From: Clostridia bacterium
Lineage (GTDB): Bacteria; Bacillota; Clostridia; Christensenellales; UBA3700
Length of the DNA: 35,131 bases
NCBI GenBank assembly: GCA_029060065.1
Contig: JAIDUT010000066.1
Coordinates: 1-35,131, forward strand
Reading direction: 5' to 3'
A program made the position numbers and the translations under genes. Positions 17,096 through 25,600 of the stretch are shown here, in pieces (within the stretch, counting starts at the first letter, position 1; each line of letters opens with the position of its first letter). The notes below the pieces were generated by a model. That model saw only the letters and a list, made by a program, of their open reading frames with translations. It had not been told where the DNA came from and did no database searches.

Positions 17096-17224
17096 TATAA
17101 AAAGCCAAATCATATCTTAATAATTAGTTTATCTATGTAATTTTATAAATATATTGTATTTCTATTTCAAAAATTAAAAATATATGTTAAACTATCATTG
17201 CAATAAAATTTAGGAGAAATCTTT

Positions 17225-18397
17225 ATGGATTATATGAAAGAATCGCTCAAAAAACACTATGAGTGGAAGGGAAAACTTGAAGTCGTTTCTAGAGCCAAAG
17301 TGCAGAATAAGGAGGACTTATCCCTTGCCTATACCCCCGGCGTAGCGCAAGCCTGTCTTGAGATACAAAAAGACGTAGACAAGTCGTACGACCTCACAAG
17401 ACGATGGAATACGGTTGCCGTAGTTACCGACGGTACGGCAGTATTGGGACTTGGCGACATAGGTCCGGAAGCCGGTATGCCTGTAATGGAAGGCAAGTGC
17501 GTGCTTTTCAAAGAATTCGGCGGAGTTGACGCTATACCAATATGCGTAAAGTCCAAAGAAGTCGACGATATAGTCAAGACCGTCGCTCTCATTTCGGGAA
17601 GTTTCGGCGGTGTCAACCTTGAGGATATTTCCGCTCCTAGATGTTTTGAAATAGAGAAAAAACTAAAAGAATGTACGGATATTCCGATATTCCACGACGA
17701 CCAACACGGTACTGCCGTCGTAACCGCCGCGGCGCTCATCAACGCGCTTAAAATCGTAGGCAAAGATTGGAAAGACGTAACGGTAACTTTCAGCGGTGCA
17801 GGCGCCGCAGGTAGCGCCATAGCAAAACTTCTCAATAAGTTGGGCGTAAAAGATATACTAGTATGCAATCGCAAAGGCATTATCTGCAAAGGAGTAAACG
17901 AACCCAAGGGCAATGAGGAAATCGTAGAAATTACCAACAAGAATCGCCGTCAAGGTACTCTTGCCGACGCAATGAAAGGCGCAGATATTCTCATAGGAGT
18001 TTCCGCCCCGGGAATCGTAACGCAAGATATGGTGCGCTCTATGGCAAAGGACGCAATAGTAATGGCAATGGCTAATCCAGTGCCGGAAATCATGCCCGAA
18101 CTTGCAAAGCAAGCGGGAGCAAAAGTCGTAGGCACAGGCCGTAGCGACTTCCCCAATCAAATCAACAACGTACTGGCATTCCCCGGTATATTCAGAGGCG
18201 CATTGGACGTAAGAGCTAAGGAAATCAACGAGGATATGAAAATGGCCGCGGCTAAAGCTATTGCAAGCCTAGTGAGCGATGAAGAACTCAATCCCGACTA
18301 TATTCTACCAATGGCTTTTGATAAGCGTATAGGCTCGACTGTGGCGAAAGCCGTAGCCGACACCGCCAAGGCGACTGGAGTTGCAAGAATTAAATAA
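17225..18397 (+). CDS. NAD(P)-dependent malic enzyme
   Basis: It catalyses oxidative decarboxylation of malate to pyruvate and CO2. The short bacterial form (390 residues) has the N-terminal YTPGVAQAC motif near residues 36-44 and the substrate/metal-binding stretch with FHDDQHGTA near 155-163. The Rossmann loop FSGAGAAGSAIAKLL is near 198-212, and the C-terminal half carries ANPVPEIMPE and GRSDFPNQINN. Cofactor preference cannot be told safely. The start has AGGAG 8 bases upstream. It is the only plus-strand gene, divergent from the importer operon. It ends at a perfect bidirectional terminator. Pyruvate produced here feeds PFL, encoded 4.5 kb away. Confidence 0.95.
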   Translation: MDYMKESLKKHYEWKGKLEVVSRAKVQNKEDLSLAYTPGVAQACLEIQKDVDKSYDLTRRWNTVAVVTDGTAVLGLGDIGPEAGMPVMEGKCVLFKEFGGVDAIPICVKSKEVDDIVKTVALISGSFGGVNLEDISAPRCFEIEKKLKECTDIPIFHDDQHGTAVVTAAALINALKIVGKDWKDVTVTFSGAGAAGSAIAKLLNKLGVKDILVCNRKGIICKGVNEPKGNEEIVEITNKNRRQGTLADAMKGADILIGVSAPGIVTQDMVRSMAKDAIVMAMANPVPEIMPELAKQAGAKVVGTGRSDFPNQINNVLAFPGIFRGALDVRAKEINEDMKMAAAKAIASLVSDEELNPDYILPMAFDKRIGSTVAKAVADTAKATGVARIK

Positions 18398-18407
18398 AAT
18401 AATAGAA

Positions 18408-18435
18408 ATAGGCTATTCAAATTTGAATAGCCTAT
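18408..18435. terminator. Bidirectional terminator between convergent genes
   Basis: A perfect 28-base palindrome (arms ATAGGCTATTCAAA and TTTGAATAGCCTAT) starts 10 bases after the malic enzyme stop and lies 20 bases from the end of the convergent lipoprotein gene. AT-rich tails flank both sides (plus: ATTTATTG; minus: TTTCTATTATTTTATTT), so it should stop transcription from both directions. Confidence 0.75.
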
Positions 18436-18454
18436 ATTTATTGTTAAGACCAAC

Positions 18455-18904
18455 TTATACTTCTATAACTTTTTCGTCAAAATAATAAAAGCGATTATTA
18501 TTTATGTTACAATAAAAATCCACGATAGCCGTTATAGTATATTGCCCCTTCTCTAATTGGAATTCCACGGTCTTAGTTATCTTTTGCTTACCTTTAATCC
18601 AATGTTTTACCTCAATGGAAGCAACTCCCCACATCGGTTCTCCGTTTTCGTCCTTATATATGACGTTAATTAACGTAGACGGTCGCCTGCTGTCCCCACT
18701 GCTGACAATCCAACCGTTGTGCCAAGAGTTGTTCTTAAACTCAACTTCAACCGTAACTCTACTTCCCTTTACCTGTATATTAGTAATAGAAATCTCGAAA
18801 TCCTCTTCATTTAATCCGTTTGATGAACAACCGATAAAACATGAAATCGATATACAAACAATTATTAATACGCTTATAATAATAAATGCGTTTTTTCTCT
18901 TCAT
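18455..18904 (-). CDS. Small lipoprotein of unknown function
   Basis: I do not recognise a family. The product is 149 residues from the chosen ATG at 18902-18904. It has a signal peptide of about 24 residues with a lipobox ending FIGC, then a Ser/Asn-rich linker and a beta-strand-rich domain. The domain pattern (ISITNIQVKGSRVTVEVEF, described as residues 37-55; TVEFQLEKGQYTITAIVDFY) suggests an immunoglobulin-like sandwich. The frame is open 20 codons further upstream, but those codons come from terminator sequence. The chosen ATG has AGGAG 8 bases upstream. It stands alone between two strong terminators. Confidence 0.65.
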   Translation of the reverse strand: MKRKNAFIIISVLIIVCISISCFIGCSSNGLNEEDFEISITNIQVKGSRVTVEVEFKNNSWHNGWIVSSGDSRRPSTLINVIYKDENGEPMWGVASIEVKHWIKGKQKITKTVEFQLEKGQYTITAIVDFYCNINNNRFYYFDEKVIEV

Positions 18905-18942
18905 TATCCAAACTCCTATGTTGTTATTGTAACATATAAACA

Positions 18943-18972
18943 GAAAAAAAGGAAGTCTATACAACTTCCTTT
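18943..18972. terminator. Terminator of adhE
   Basis: A perfect 9-bp stem (AAAGGAAGT/ACTTCCTTT) with a 7-base loop is followed on the minus strand by a run of T residues (TTTTTTTC), a textbook intrinsic terminator. The plus-strand side is also T-rich. It lies about 250 bases after the adhE stop, beyond the two palindromic elements. Its T-run abuts the probable TACAAT -10 box of the lipoprotein gene. Confidence 0.8.
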
Positions 18973-19012
18973 ATTTTTGATTTATTTTTAATAAACTATG
19001 AACGTTTTTCTC

Positions 19013-19069
19013 CACTTCGGCGAGGAAGTAGATTAAATTTGTCTAGCCTACTTTTGAGTCGAAGAACCA
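19013..19069. repeat. Palindromic element, short copy
   Basis: The stretch begins CACTTCGGCGAGGAAGTAGA and then passes straight into a 33-base right end starting ATTTGTCTAGCC and ending TCGAAGAACCA. The right end repeats 19210-19242 with one mismatch. The two outer segments are imperfect inverted repeats of each other. It looks like an internally deleted copy of the element at 19074-19242. Confidence 0.6.
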
Positions 19070-19073
19070 ATCA

Positions 19074-19242
19074 CACTTCGATGAAGAAGTAGATAGGCGA
19101 AGAATAAAACGATATATTTTTTGTCAAGATAGGTTTTGGCGAGAGTCGTCGTACTTGATGTACGTCGAATTGAGCCAAAGCCTAGGTTGGCAGAAAAGAT
19201 ACGTTTTAGATTTGTCTAGCCTACTTTTGAGTCGAAGTACCA
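19074..19242. repeat. Palindromic element, long copy overlapping the adhE stop
   Basis: This stretch of about 169 bases begins CACTTCGATGAAGAAGTAGA and ends TCGAAGTACCA; its terminal 18 bases match in inverted orientation at about 14 of 18 positions. Inside it, 19122-19192 is a long imperfect hairpin with two 33-base arms (24 matches) around TTGAT, and the pairing continues outward through AAAACG and CGTTTT. It has no open reading frame of note. The right end covers the last six codons and stop of adhE. It resembles a miniature inverted-repeat element or a structured RNA; which one is not settled. Confidence 0.6.
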
Positions 19243-21833
19243 TAATAAGCGTTGAGATACATTTGCTTGATTTCTTTCATAAGCGGATATCTAGGATTTG
19301 CACCAGTGCATTGGTCATCGAATGCGTCCTCTACCATTTGGTCGAGCGTGGAGAGGAACTTCTCTTCTTCTACGCCGTAATCCTTGATAGTGTTCTTGAT
19401 ACCGACAGCCTTTTTCAACTTGTCGATTTCTGCGATAAGAGCGTCGACCTTTTCCTCATCACTCTTGCCCTTCAGTCCCAACATAGTAGCTACGTCTGCG
19501 TATCTCTTCAATGCTTGAGGATATTTGTACTGCGGGAAAGTACCCATCTTGACAGGATTTTCTACGCTGTTAAATCTAATAACTTCGTCTATCATCAAAG
19601 CGTTGGCAACGCCGTGTGGCAAGTGGTGATAAGAACCAAGCTTGTGTGCCATTGAGTGACATACGCCGAGGAACGCGTTGGCGAATGCCATTCCTGCCAT
19701 ACAGGAAGCGTGAGCCATCTCCTCTCTTGCTTCCGCGTCGTGAGCGCCAAGTTCGTATGCTCTAGGCAAGTACTTAAAAATCAACTGAATTGCTTCTTTT
19801 GCGATACCGTTAGTAAAGTCGGTAGCCATAATAGAGGCGATAGCCTCCAAAGCGTGCGTCAATGCGTCTATACCCGAAGCAGACGTCAATCCCTTAGGAA
19901 TATTCATCATCAAATCTGCGTCAATGATTGCAACGTCAGGCAAAAGTTCGTAATCTGCAAGAGGATATTTAGTACCGCTCTTTTCATCAGTGATTACGGC
20001 AAACGGCGTAACTTCAGAACCAGTACCTGCAGTTGTAGCAACTGCGATAAACGTCGCCTTGTCGCCCATATGCGGGAAGGTGTATACTCTCTTACGAATA
20101 TCCATAAATCTCATTGCAAGGTCTTGGAAATCGATTTCAGGATGCTCGTAAAGTACCCACATAATCTTACCTGCGTCCATTGCAGAACCACCGCCGACAG
20201 CGATTATTACGTCAGGCTCAAATTCTTTCATAGCCTTTGCGCCTTCCATTGCGCAACCAAGCGTCGGGTCTGGAGCAACGTTGAAGAACGTAGTGTGTCT
20301 GATATTCATCTCGTCCAATCTATCGGTTATTGCCTTTGTAAATCCGCTTTGATACAAGAAAGAGTCTGTGACGATAAACGCCTTTTTCTTACCCATTACG
20401 TCCTTAAGTTCTCTCATCGCAACGCCAAGACAACCTTTCTTAAAATATACCTTTTCAGGCGTTCTAAACCACAACATATTCTCTCTCCTTTCTGCAACTG
20501 TCTTAATATTGATAAGGTGCTTTACTCCAACGTTTTCACTTACGCTGTTACCGCCCCAGCTTCCGCAACCGAGTGTAAGCGACGGAGCGAGTTTGAAGTT
20601 GTAAAGATCGCCTATACCGCCTTGCGAAGAAGGAGTATTGATAAGAATACGACAAGTACGCATTCTGTTCTGGAACTTTTCAATCTTATCTTTACCTGTT
20701 TCGGTATTAACATATAATACAGAAGTATGTCCAAGACCGCCGTCGTCAATGAGCTTAGAAGCTTTATCAAGAGCGTCGTCAAAGTCCTTTGCCTTATACA
20801 TTGCAAGTACGGGAGAAAGTTTTTCGTGAGCGAACTCTTCGCTTAAATCCACACTCTTTACTTCTCCTACGAGTACCTTTGCAGTTTCCGGAACTTCAAA
20901 ACCTGCCATTTTTGCGATTACGCATGCAGGTTGACCTACTATTTTTGCATTCAACGCACCGTTGATAAGAATTGTCTTGCGAACTTTCTCAGTCTGCTTT
21001 GCGTCGAGGAAGTAAGCTCCCCTATATTGCATCTCTGCCTTAAATTCTTCGTATACCTTTTCGAGAACGATAGTAGATTGCTCGGAAGCGCAAATCATAC
21101 CGTTGTCAAAAGTCTTGGAGTGAAGTATGGACGACGCCGACATCTTAATATCTGCCGTATCGTCAATGATAGCAGGAGTGTTGCCTGCGCCTACGCCGAC
21201 TGCCGGCTTTCCGGAAGAATAAGCGGCTTTGACCATACCGGGACCGCCCGTAGCCAAAATTATGTCTGCTTCTTTCATAATCATACCCGAAAGCGGTACG
21301 GAAGGCTCGTCTATCCAACCGATAATTCCCTCGGGAGCGCCAGCCTTAACTGCGGCTTCAAGTACTACTTTTGCCGCCTCAATCGTGCTCTTCTTTGCTC
21401 TTGGGTGCGGTGAGAAAATAAGACCGTTACGCGTCTTTAATGCAAGAAGCGACTTAAAGATTGCAGTAGAGGTAGGATTGGTCGTAGGTATAACGGCCGC
21501 GATAACGCCTATAGGCTCTGCTATCTTGGTAATACCGAAAGCCTCGTCTCTCTCTATTACTCCGCAAGTCTTAACGTCTTTATACGTATTGTAAATATAC
21601 TCGGACGCATAGTGATTCTTGATAACCTTGTCTTCAACAATTCCCATACCCGTCTCTTCGACAGCCATTTTTGCAAGAGGTATTCTCTGCTTGTTGGCAG
21701 CCATAGAAGCGGCAAAGAAAATCTTGTCAACTTGTTCTTGAGTGTAAGTTGCATAGATAGCTTGAGCCTTTCTAACTTCTTCAAGTTTAGCCAAAAGGGT
21801 TTGCTCATCGTTTACGATTTGAGTGTTTGCCAT
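19221..21833 (-). CDS. adhE: Bifunctional aldehyde/alcohol dehydrogenase AdhE
   Basis: AdhE reduces acetyl-CoA to acetaldehyde and then ethanol, reoxidising two NADH; related proteins form cytoplasmic filaments (spirosomes). The N-terminal CoA-acylating aldehyde dehydrogenase domain has the catalytic cysteine in DNGMICASEQ near residue 248. The C-terminal iron-dependent alcohol dehydrogenase starts near residue 450 and carries AVGGGSAMDAGK and the metal-site GVCHSMAHKLG with SYHHLPHG. The length of 870 residues is typical. An ATG four codons upstream (21845) has AAGG directly adjacent to it, too close; the ATG at 21831-21833 has AAGGATGGA at better spacing. The last residues, GTSTQK, lie inside a repeat element. 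Two Rex-type boxes and a promoter lie upstream. Confidence 0.97.
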   Translation of the reverse strand: MANTQIVNDEQTLLAKLEEVRKAQAIYATYTQEQVDKIFFAASMAANKQRIPLAKMAVEETGMGIVEDKVIKNHYASEYIYNTYKDVKTCGVIERDEAFGITKIAEPIGVIAAVIPTTNPTSTAIFKSLLALKTRNGLIFSPHPRAKKSTIEAAKVVLEAAVKAGAPEGIIGWIDEPSVPLSGMIMKEADIILATGGPGMVKAAYSSGKPAVGVGAGNTPAIIDDTADIKMSASSILHSKTFDNGMICASEQSTIVLEKVYEEFKAEMQYRGAYFLDAKQTEKVRKTILINGALNAKIVGQPACVIAKMAGFEVPETAKVLVGEVKSVDLSEEFAHEKLSPVLAMYKAKDFDDALDKASKLIDDGGLGHTSVLYVNTETGKDKIEKFQNRMRTCRILINTPSSQGGIGDLYNFKLAPSLTLGCGSWGGNSVSENVGVKHLINIKTVAERRENMLWFRTPEKVYFKKGCLGVAMRELKDVMGKKKAFIVTDSFLYQSGFTKAITDRLDEMNIRHTTFFNVAPDPTLGCAMEGAKAMKEFEPDVIIAVGGGSAMDAGKIMWVLYEHPEIDFQDLAMRFMDIRKRVYTFPHMGDKATFIAVATTAGTGSEVTPFAVITDEKSGTKYPLADYELLPDVAIIDADLMMNIPKGLTSASGIDALTHALEAIASIMATDFTNGIAKEAIQLIFKYLPRAYELGAHDAEAREEMAHASCMAGMAFANAFLGVCHSMAHKLGSYHHLPHGVANALMIDEVIRFNSVENPVKMGTFPQYKYPQALKRYADVATMLGLKGKSDEEKVDALIAEIDKLKKAVGIKNTIKDYGVEEEKFLSTLDQMVEDAFDDQCTGANPRYPLMKEIKQMYLNAYYGTSTQK

Positions 21834-21964
21834 TTTATATTCCATCCTTAAAAATTTTTGTCTGTATTAGTTACCTTAAAAAGTTTATTCTTTCTAAATA
21901 TATTTTGACATAGATTATATCAAATTAATTAGAAGTTTTAACTATTTTAGGGGTATTATTATAA

Positions 21965-21982
21965 TTGTTAAATTTTTAACAA
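21965..21982. promoter_or_regulatory. Rex operator, downstream box
   Basis: TTGTTAAATTTTTAACAA matches the Rex consensus TTGTTAANNNNTTAACAA at every fixed position. It lies about 8-25 bases downstream of the predicted adhE transcription start, where a bound repressor would block elongation or initiation. Rex releases DNA when NADH is high, which would switch adhE on. Confidence 0.8.
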
Positions 21983-21996
21983 TTATTAACATATAC

Positions 21997-22025
21997 ATTT
22001 TAATCAATTATCCAAATTATGTCAA
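21997..22025 (-). promoter_or_regulatory. Probable adhE promoter
   Basis: On the minus strand, a consensus TTGACA (22020-22025) and TAAAAT (21997-22002) are separated by 17 bases, placed between the two Rex boxes. The leader would be about 155 bases. A second TATAAT at 21914-21919 with a weak -35 lies closer to the gene and could be an additional start. Confidence 0.65.
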
Positions 22026-22051
22026 CAAAAATTAGATAAATTTTTTGAAAT

Positions 22052-22069
22052 TAGTTAAAATTTTAACAA
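22052..22069. promoter_or_regulatory. Rex operator, upstream box
   Basis: TAGTTAAAATTTTAACAA matches the Rex consensus at 13 of 14 fixed positions. It is centred about 87 bases upstream of the downstream box, on the far side of the adhE promoter and only 18 bases after the pflA stop. Confidence 0.65.
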
Positions 22070-22086
22070 AATCATAAAACCGCGGG

Positions 22087-22770
22087 TCAAAGTGCCGTTT
22101 TTTCCAATACTGCGTATGCTTTTTGTAAATCGTTTTTTGCTCCTTCTCGATATTTTTCATACGTAAAGGGCAAATTTAATCTGTTGTACTTGCTCTCACA
22201 GAGCTTTCGGAAAGCCAAAAATTTGACTTCTTTGATGCAGGAATACTTCTCCTTGATTTCCTTTAGCTTTTGCAATTTCTCGTCAGTATCGTTAAGAGAT
22301 GGAACAAGTACGTTGGTCAAAGTTACGAATTTATCCTTTTCCTGACAGATATTCAAAAAGTCAAAAACTCGTCTATCAACTTCTCTCTCCTGATTCTTTA
22401 CGTCAAGTCTTATGCCGTCGCAAAGCTCGATAAGTTCTTTATCGCAAATAATTCCGTTGGTTTCTATAATAACGCTTATGTTCTCTTGATGTAAAACTTT
22501 TATAAGTTCTTTGCAAAAGTCAGCTTGCAAAAACGGCTCGCCACCCGAAAGGGTGACGCCACCGTTCTTGATATAACTTTTATATCTTTTTATTCTAGCG
22601 ACGAGATCGGACAAAGTAATTTCATTGCCCTTTTCCGTCCAAGTTTCGGGATTGTGGCAAAAACCGCAACGCATGTTACATCCGGTGAAAAATATAACAC
22701 AGCGCAAGCCTTTGCCGTCTACCGCCGAACCGTTGTAGATAGAGTCGATTCTAGCCTTACATTTCTCCAT
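22087..22770 (-). CDS. pflA: Pyruvate formate-lyase activating enzyme
   Basis: This radical SAM enzyme installs the glycyl radical on PFL using SAM and a [4Fe-4S] cluster, with flavodoxin as the usual electron donor. The cluster motif CNMRCGFC is near residues 31-38, followed by LSGGEP and IETNG and the DVKNQ segment. At 227 residues it is slightly shorter than E. coli PflA (246). The start ATG overlaps the last codons of pflB by 14 bases, so translation is coupled; the binding site is weak. No terminator is evident after the stop, so transcription may run on into the adhE control region. Confidence 0.95.
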   Translation of the reverse strand: MEKCKARIDSIYNGSAVDGKGLRCVIFFTGCNMRCGFCHNPETWTEKGNEITLSDLVARIKRYKSYIKNGGVTLSGGEPFLQADFCKELIKVLHQENISVIIETNGIICDKELIELCDGIRLDVKNQEREVDRRVFDFLNICQEKDKFVTLTNVLVPSLNDTDEKLQKLKEIKEKYSCIKEVKFLAFRKLCESKYNRLNLPFTYEKYREGAKNDLQKAYAVLEKTAL

Positions 22771-24985
22771 GGTAGGTTCTCTTCAAGACTTCAAGCTGTT
22801 GTGGCTTGGAGAGTTTATGGAAGTTGACAGCATAGCCCGACACACGAATTGTGATATTTGGGTACATATCGGGATTTTCCATAGCTACTACGAGCTTTTC
22901 TCTGTCAAGTACGTTGACGTTGAGATGATGTCCGCCGTTTTCAAAATAGCCGTTGAGCATATCCGACAGATTATCTACTCTCTTATCCATGTTTTCGCCT
23001 AAAGCGTTTGGCAAAATAGAGAAAGTATTTGAAATACCGTCTTGACAGCAATTATAAGGCAATTTAGATACGGAATTCAAAGAAGCCAAAGCTCCGCAGG
23101 TTTCTCTATTGTGCATTGGGTTTGCGCCTGGTGCAAAAGGCTCGCCTTTCTTTCTACCGTCAGGTGTCGATCCCGTCTTCTTGCCGTATACTACATTGGA
23201 CGTAATAGTCAAAGCTGACAACGTGTGTTGAGAGTTTCTATAAGTCGGCGTCTTCTTCAATTCATTACTGAATCTTGTCAAAACGTCAACCGCAATCGAG
23301 TCTACTCTATCGTCGTCGTTGCCGTATTTTGGGAAATCGCCCTTTATTTCAAAGTCTACGATAAGGTCATTTTCGCCGTATATAGGCGTAACTTCAGCAT
23401 ACTTGATTGCGGATAGAGAGTCTGCGATAACAGACAAACCTGCTACGCCACACGCCATAAATCTCGTTACTTCCGTATCGTGCAATGCCATCTGTATCTT
23501 CTCATATGCGTATTTATCGTGCATTCTGTGAATTACGTTAAGGGTATTGATATAGAGTTTGCTCATCCAAGCGCAATACTTGTCGAACGATTGCATTACT
23601 TCATCGTAGTTCAACTTGCCCTTAAATTGCTTGCCTTCGGGAGCAACTTGCATTCCGTAGTTCTCGTCCTTACCGCCATTGAGCGTCAAAAGAAGAAGTT
23701 TTGCAAGGTTACATCTAGCGCCGAAGAATTGCATTTGTTTGCCTACTTGCATTGCCGATACGCAACAAGCGATTGCGTAATCGTCGCCGTACATTGGACG
23801 CATCAAATCGTCGTTTTCATATTGAATAGAATCTGTGTCAATAGATACTTGAGCGCAGAATTTCTTGAAGTTGTCAGGCAACTTATCCGACCAAAGTATC
23901 GTCAAGTTTGGCTCCGGAGCACTACCCAAAGTATATAGCGTATTGAGTACTCTGAAAGAGTTCTTTGTGACAAGCGTTCTGCCGTCGTTGGACATACCGC
24001 CTACGCTCTCCGTAGTCCAAGTCGGGTCTCCGCCGAAGAGGTCGTTGTACTCAGGAGTACGAAGCTGTCTTGAAAGTCTGAGTTTAATGACGAAGTCGTC
24101 CATAAGCTCTTGCGCCTGCTCTTCCGTCAAGATACCTTTTTCCATATCTCTTTGAATATAGATATCAAGGAAAGTAGAAGTTCTGCCAAGACTCATAGCC
24201 GCGCCGTTCTGCTCCTTTATTGCTCCAAGATAGCCGAAGTATAGCCATTGAATTGCTTCTTTTGCAGTGTTTGCAGGTTGAGAAATATCAAATCCGTATT
24301 TTTGCGCCATACCCTTCAACTCTTCAAGCGCCTTGATTTGTTGGCTCAATTCTTCGAGTTGTTGGATATTTTCTTCAGACATATCGTTCCTGCCGTATCT
24401 AACCTTATCGGCTTTCTTCTGCTCAATGAGATAATCTACGCCGTAAAGCGCAACTCTTCTGTAATCGCCAATGATACGACCTCTGCCGTAAGCGTCGGGA
24501 AGTCCTGTTAGTATACCTACCTTTCTTGCGGCTCTCATTTCGTCTGTGTATACGCTGAATACTCCGTCATTGTGAGTGGTAGAATACTTAAAGTTCTCTT
24601 CTATACCGTCAGAAAGTTTATAACCGTAAGCCTCGCAAGCCTGTCTTGCCATACGGATACCGCCAAAAGGATTTACTCCTCTTTTCAACGGCTCGTCAGT
24701 CTGAAAACCAACAATAATATCAAGGTTTTTGTCGATATATCCCGCATCGTAAGACATTAGTCCCGAAACGCGTTTTGTATCTACGTCGAGCACTCCGCCC
24801 TTATCTCTCTCTTTCTTGAGGAGTTTGTTGACCTTATCCATTACCTTTTGGGTACGTTCTGTAGGTCCGGCCAAAAAAGACTTATCGCCTTCGTACGGAG
24901 TGTAGTTGAGATTAATAAAATCTCTTACGGCAATTTGGTCTTGCCATGCGCCTTCCTTAAAGCCGTTCCATTGTTCAAATTTCAT
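22757..24985 (-). CDS. pflB: Formate acetyltransferase (pyruvate formate-lyase)
   Basis: PFL converts pyruvate and CoA to formate and acetyl-CoA without oxygen. The paired catalytic cysteines are visible in IACCVSAM, and the glycyl-radical site in RVSGYAVNF puts the radical glycine at about residue 717 of 742. Length is close to the E. coli enzyme (760). The frame opens with a TTG at 24991, but the ATG at 24983-24985 has AAGGAG 8 bases upstream. Promoter 25030-25058 gives a short leader. pflA follows with overlap, so enzyme and activator are made together. Acetyl-CoA from this reaction is the substrate of AdhE, encoded next. Confidence 0.97.
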   Translation of the reverse strand: MKFEQWNGFKEGAWQDQIAVRDFINLNYTPYEGDKSFLAGPTERTQKVMDKVNKLLKKERDKGGVLDVDTKRVSGLMSYDAGYIDKNLDIIVGFQTDEPLKRGVNPFGGIRMARQACEAYGYKLSDGIEENFKYSTTHNDGVFSVYTDEMRAARKVGILTGLPDAYGRGRIIGDYRRVALYGVDYLIEQKKADKVRYGRNDMSEENIQQLEELSQQIKALEELKGMAQKYGFDISQPANTAKEAIQWLYFGYLGAIKEQNGAAMSLGRTSTFLDIYIQRDMEKGILTEEQAQELMDDFVIKLRLSRQLRTPEYNDLFGGDPTWTTESVGGMSNDGRTLVTKNSFRVLNTLYTLGSAPEPNLTILWSDKLPDNFKKFCAQVSIDTDSIQYENDDLMRPMYGDDYAIACCVSAMQVGKQMQFFGARCNLAKLLLLTLNGGKDENYGMQVAPEGKQFKGKLNYDEVMQSFDKYCAWMSKLYINTLNVIHRMHDKYAYEKIQMALHDTEVTRFMACGVAGLSVIADSLSAIKYAEVTPIYGENDLIVDFEIKGDFPKYGNDDDRVDSIAVDVLTRFSNELKKTPTYRNSQHTLSALTITSNVVYGKKTGSTPDGRKKGEPFAPGANPMHNRETCGALASLNSVSKLPYNCCQDGISNTFSILPNALGENMDKRVDNLSDMLNGYFENGGHHLNVNVLDREKLVVAMENPDMYPNITIRVSGYAVNFHKLSKPQQLEVLKRTYHGEM

Positions 24986-25029
24986 TTGCAATTCTCCTTT
25001 ATCAACAATATATAGTGTTATGCTATTAA

Positions 25030-25058
25030 AGTATATGCAAAATATTGTATATTGTCAA
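25030..25058 (-). promoter_or_regulatory. Promoter of pflBA
   Basis: On the minus strand, a consensus TTGACA (25053-25058) and TATACT (25030-25035) are separated by 17 bases, about 45 bases before pflB. A 7-bp inverted repeat TTTGTTA/TAACAAA lies upstream at 25087-25109, but its spacing does not fit Rex. Confidence 0.65.
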
Positions 25059-25129
25059 ATGCTTTGAGCATACTAAAGGCAATTTATTTGTTATTTTTAA
25101 TTTAACAAAATTATTTCCAAACAATATAA

Positions 25130-25167
25130 GCGTAAGCATATACTTCCTAAGTTAGTATGCGTTACGC
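25130..25167 (-). terminator. Imperfect hairpin downstream of the MmcQ-like gene
   Basis: On the minus strand, arms GCGTAACGCATACT and AAGTATATGCTTACGC pair with two small bulges and are followed by TTATATTGTTT. It probably ends the transcript of the MmcQ-like gene before the pfl promoter, but the bulges make this less certain. Confidence 0.45.
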
Positions 25168-25231
25168 AAGAAAAATATTGCAGTACAAATTATGGGAATT
25201 AAAATTTTATAAAAATAAACTTTAGAATACA

Positions 25232-25585
25232 CTATTTCAGTTTTTCCAATGCTCTTAGATATGACGTGTCAGCCAAATACGTCAGCAATTCGTCTGCAAT
25301 ATCCGCTATAACCAACGTACTTTTGTATTTTGCCTGTGCAGGCGGACAGTGCCATCCCCTCGTAATACTATCGGGATATTCCATTCTCAAAGCCAACGCC
25401 GTATCTGCATCCGTAGAAAAAGTAAATATATCTTTGCCATCTAGCGTATAAAACTCTGCGAATATTCTTGACTTATCTTTTTCAGTAGATTTTATTTTTA
25501 TAACAGTATAATCGTTGCCAAAGGGACAATCGATATATGCCCCTTGCTTTGCTAAACAGTATTGTAAAAGTTCTTTTGTACTCAT
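25232..25585 (-). CDS. MmcQ/YjbR family protein
   Basis: The 117-residue protein fits the MmcQ/YjbR family (CyaY-like fold, described as DNA-binding-like). It has the family's N-terminal pattern (CLAKQGAYIDCPFGNDYTVIK, cited as residues 10-30), a central strand pair (FAEFYTLDGKDIFTF), the EYPDSITRGWHCPPAQAK loop and C-terminal LVIADIADELLTYLADTSY. The start has AGAGGA upstream and lies 15 bases after the preceding gene, so the two form an operon. Biological role is not established for the family. Confidence 0.8.
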   Translation of the reverse strand: MSTKELLQYCLAKQGAYIDCPFGNDYTVIKIKSTEKDKSRIFAEFYTLDGKDIFTFSTDADTALALRMEYPDSITRGWHCPPAQAKYKSTLVIADIADELLTYLADTSYLRALEKLK

Positions 25586-25600
25586 AGTAATTCCTCTGCG

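Noticed and set aside
18973..19220. CRISPR array or tandem repeat array
   Set aside because: Only two unequal copies exist, without regular spacers or a conserved short repeat length, and no cas genes are near.
25087..25109. Possible Rex box upstream of pflB (TTTGTTA and TAACAAA arms)
   Set aside because: The arms are separated by 9 bases, three more than the Rex consensus allows when aligned on TTGTTA/TAACAA, so it was listed only as an inverted repeat.
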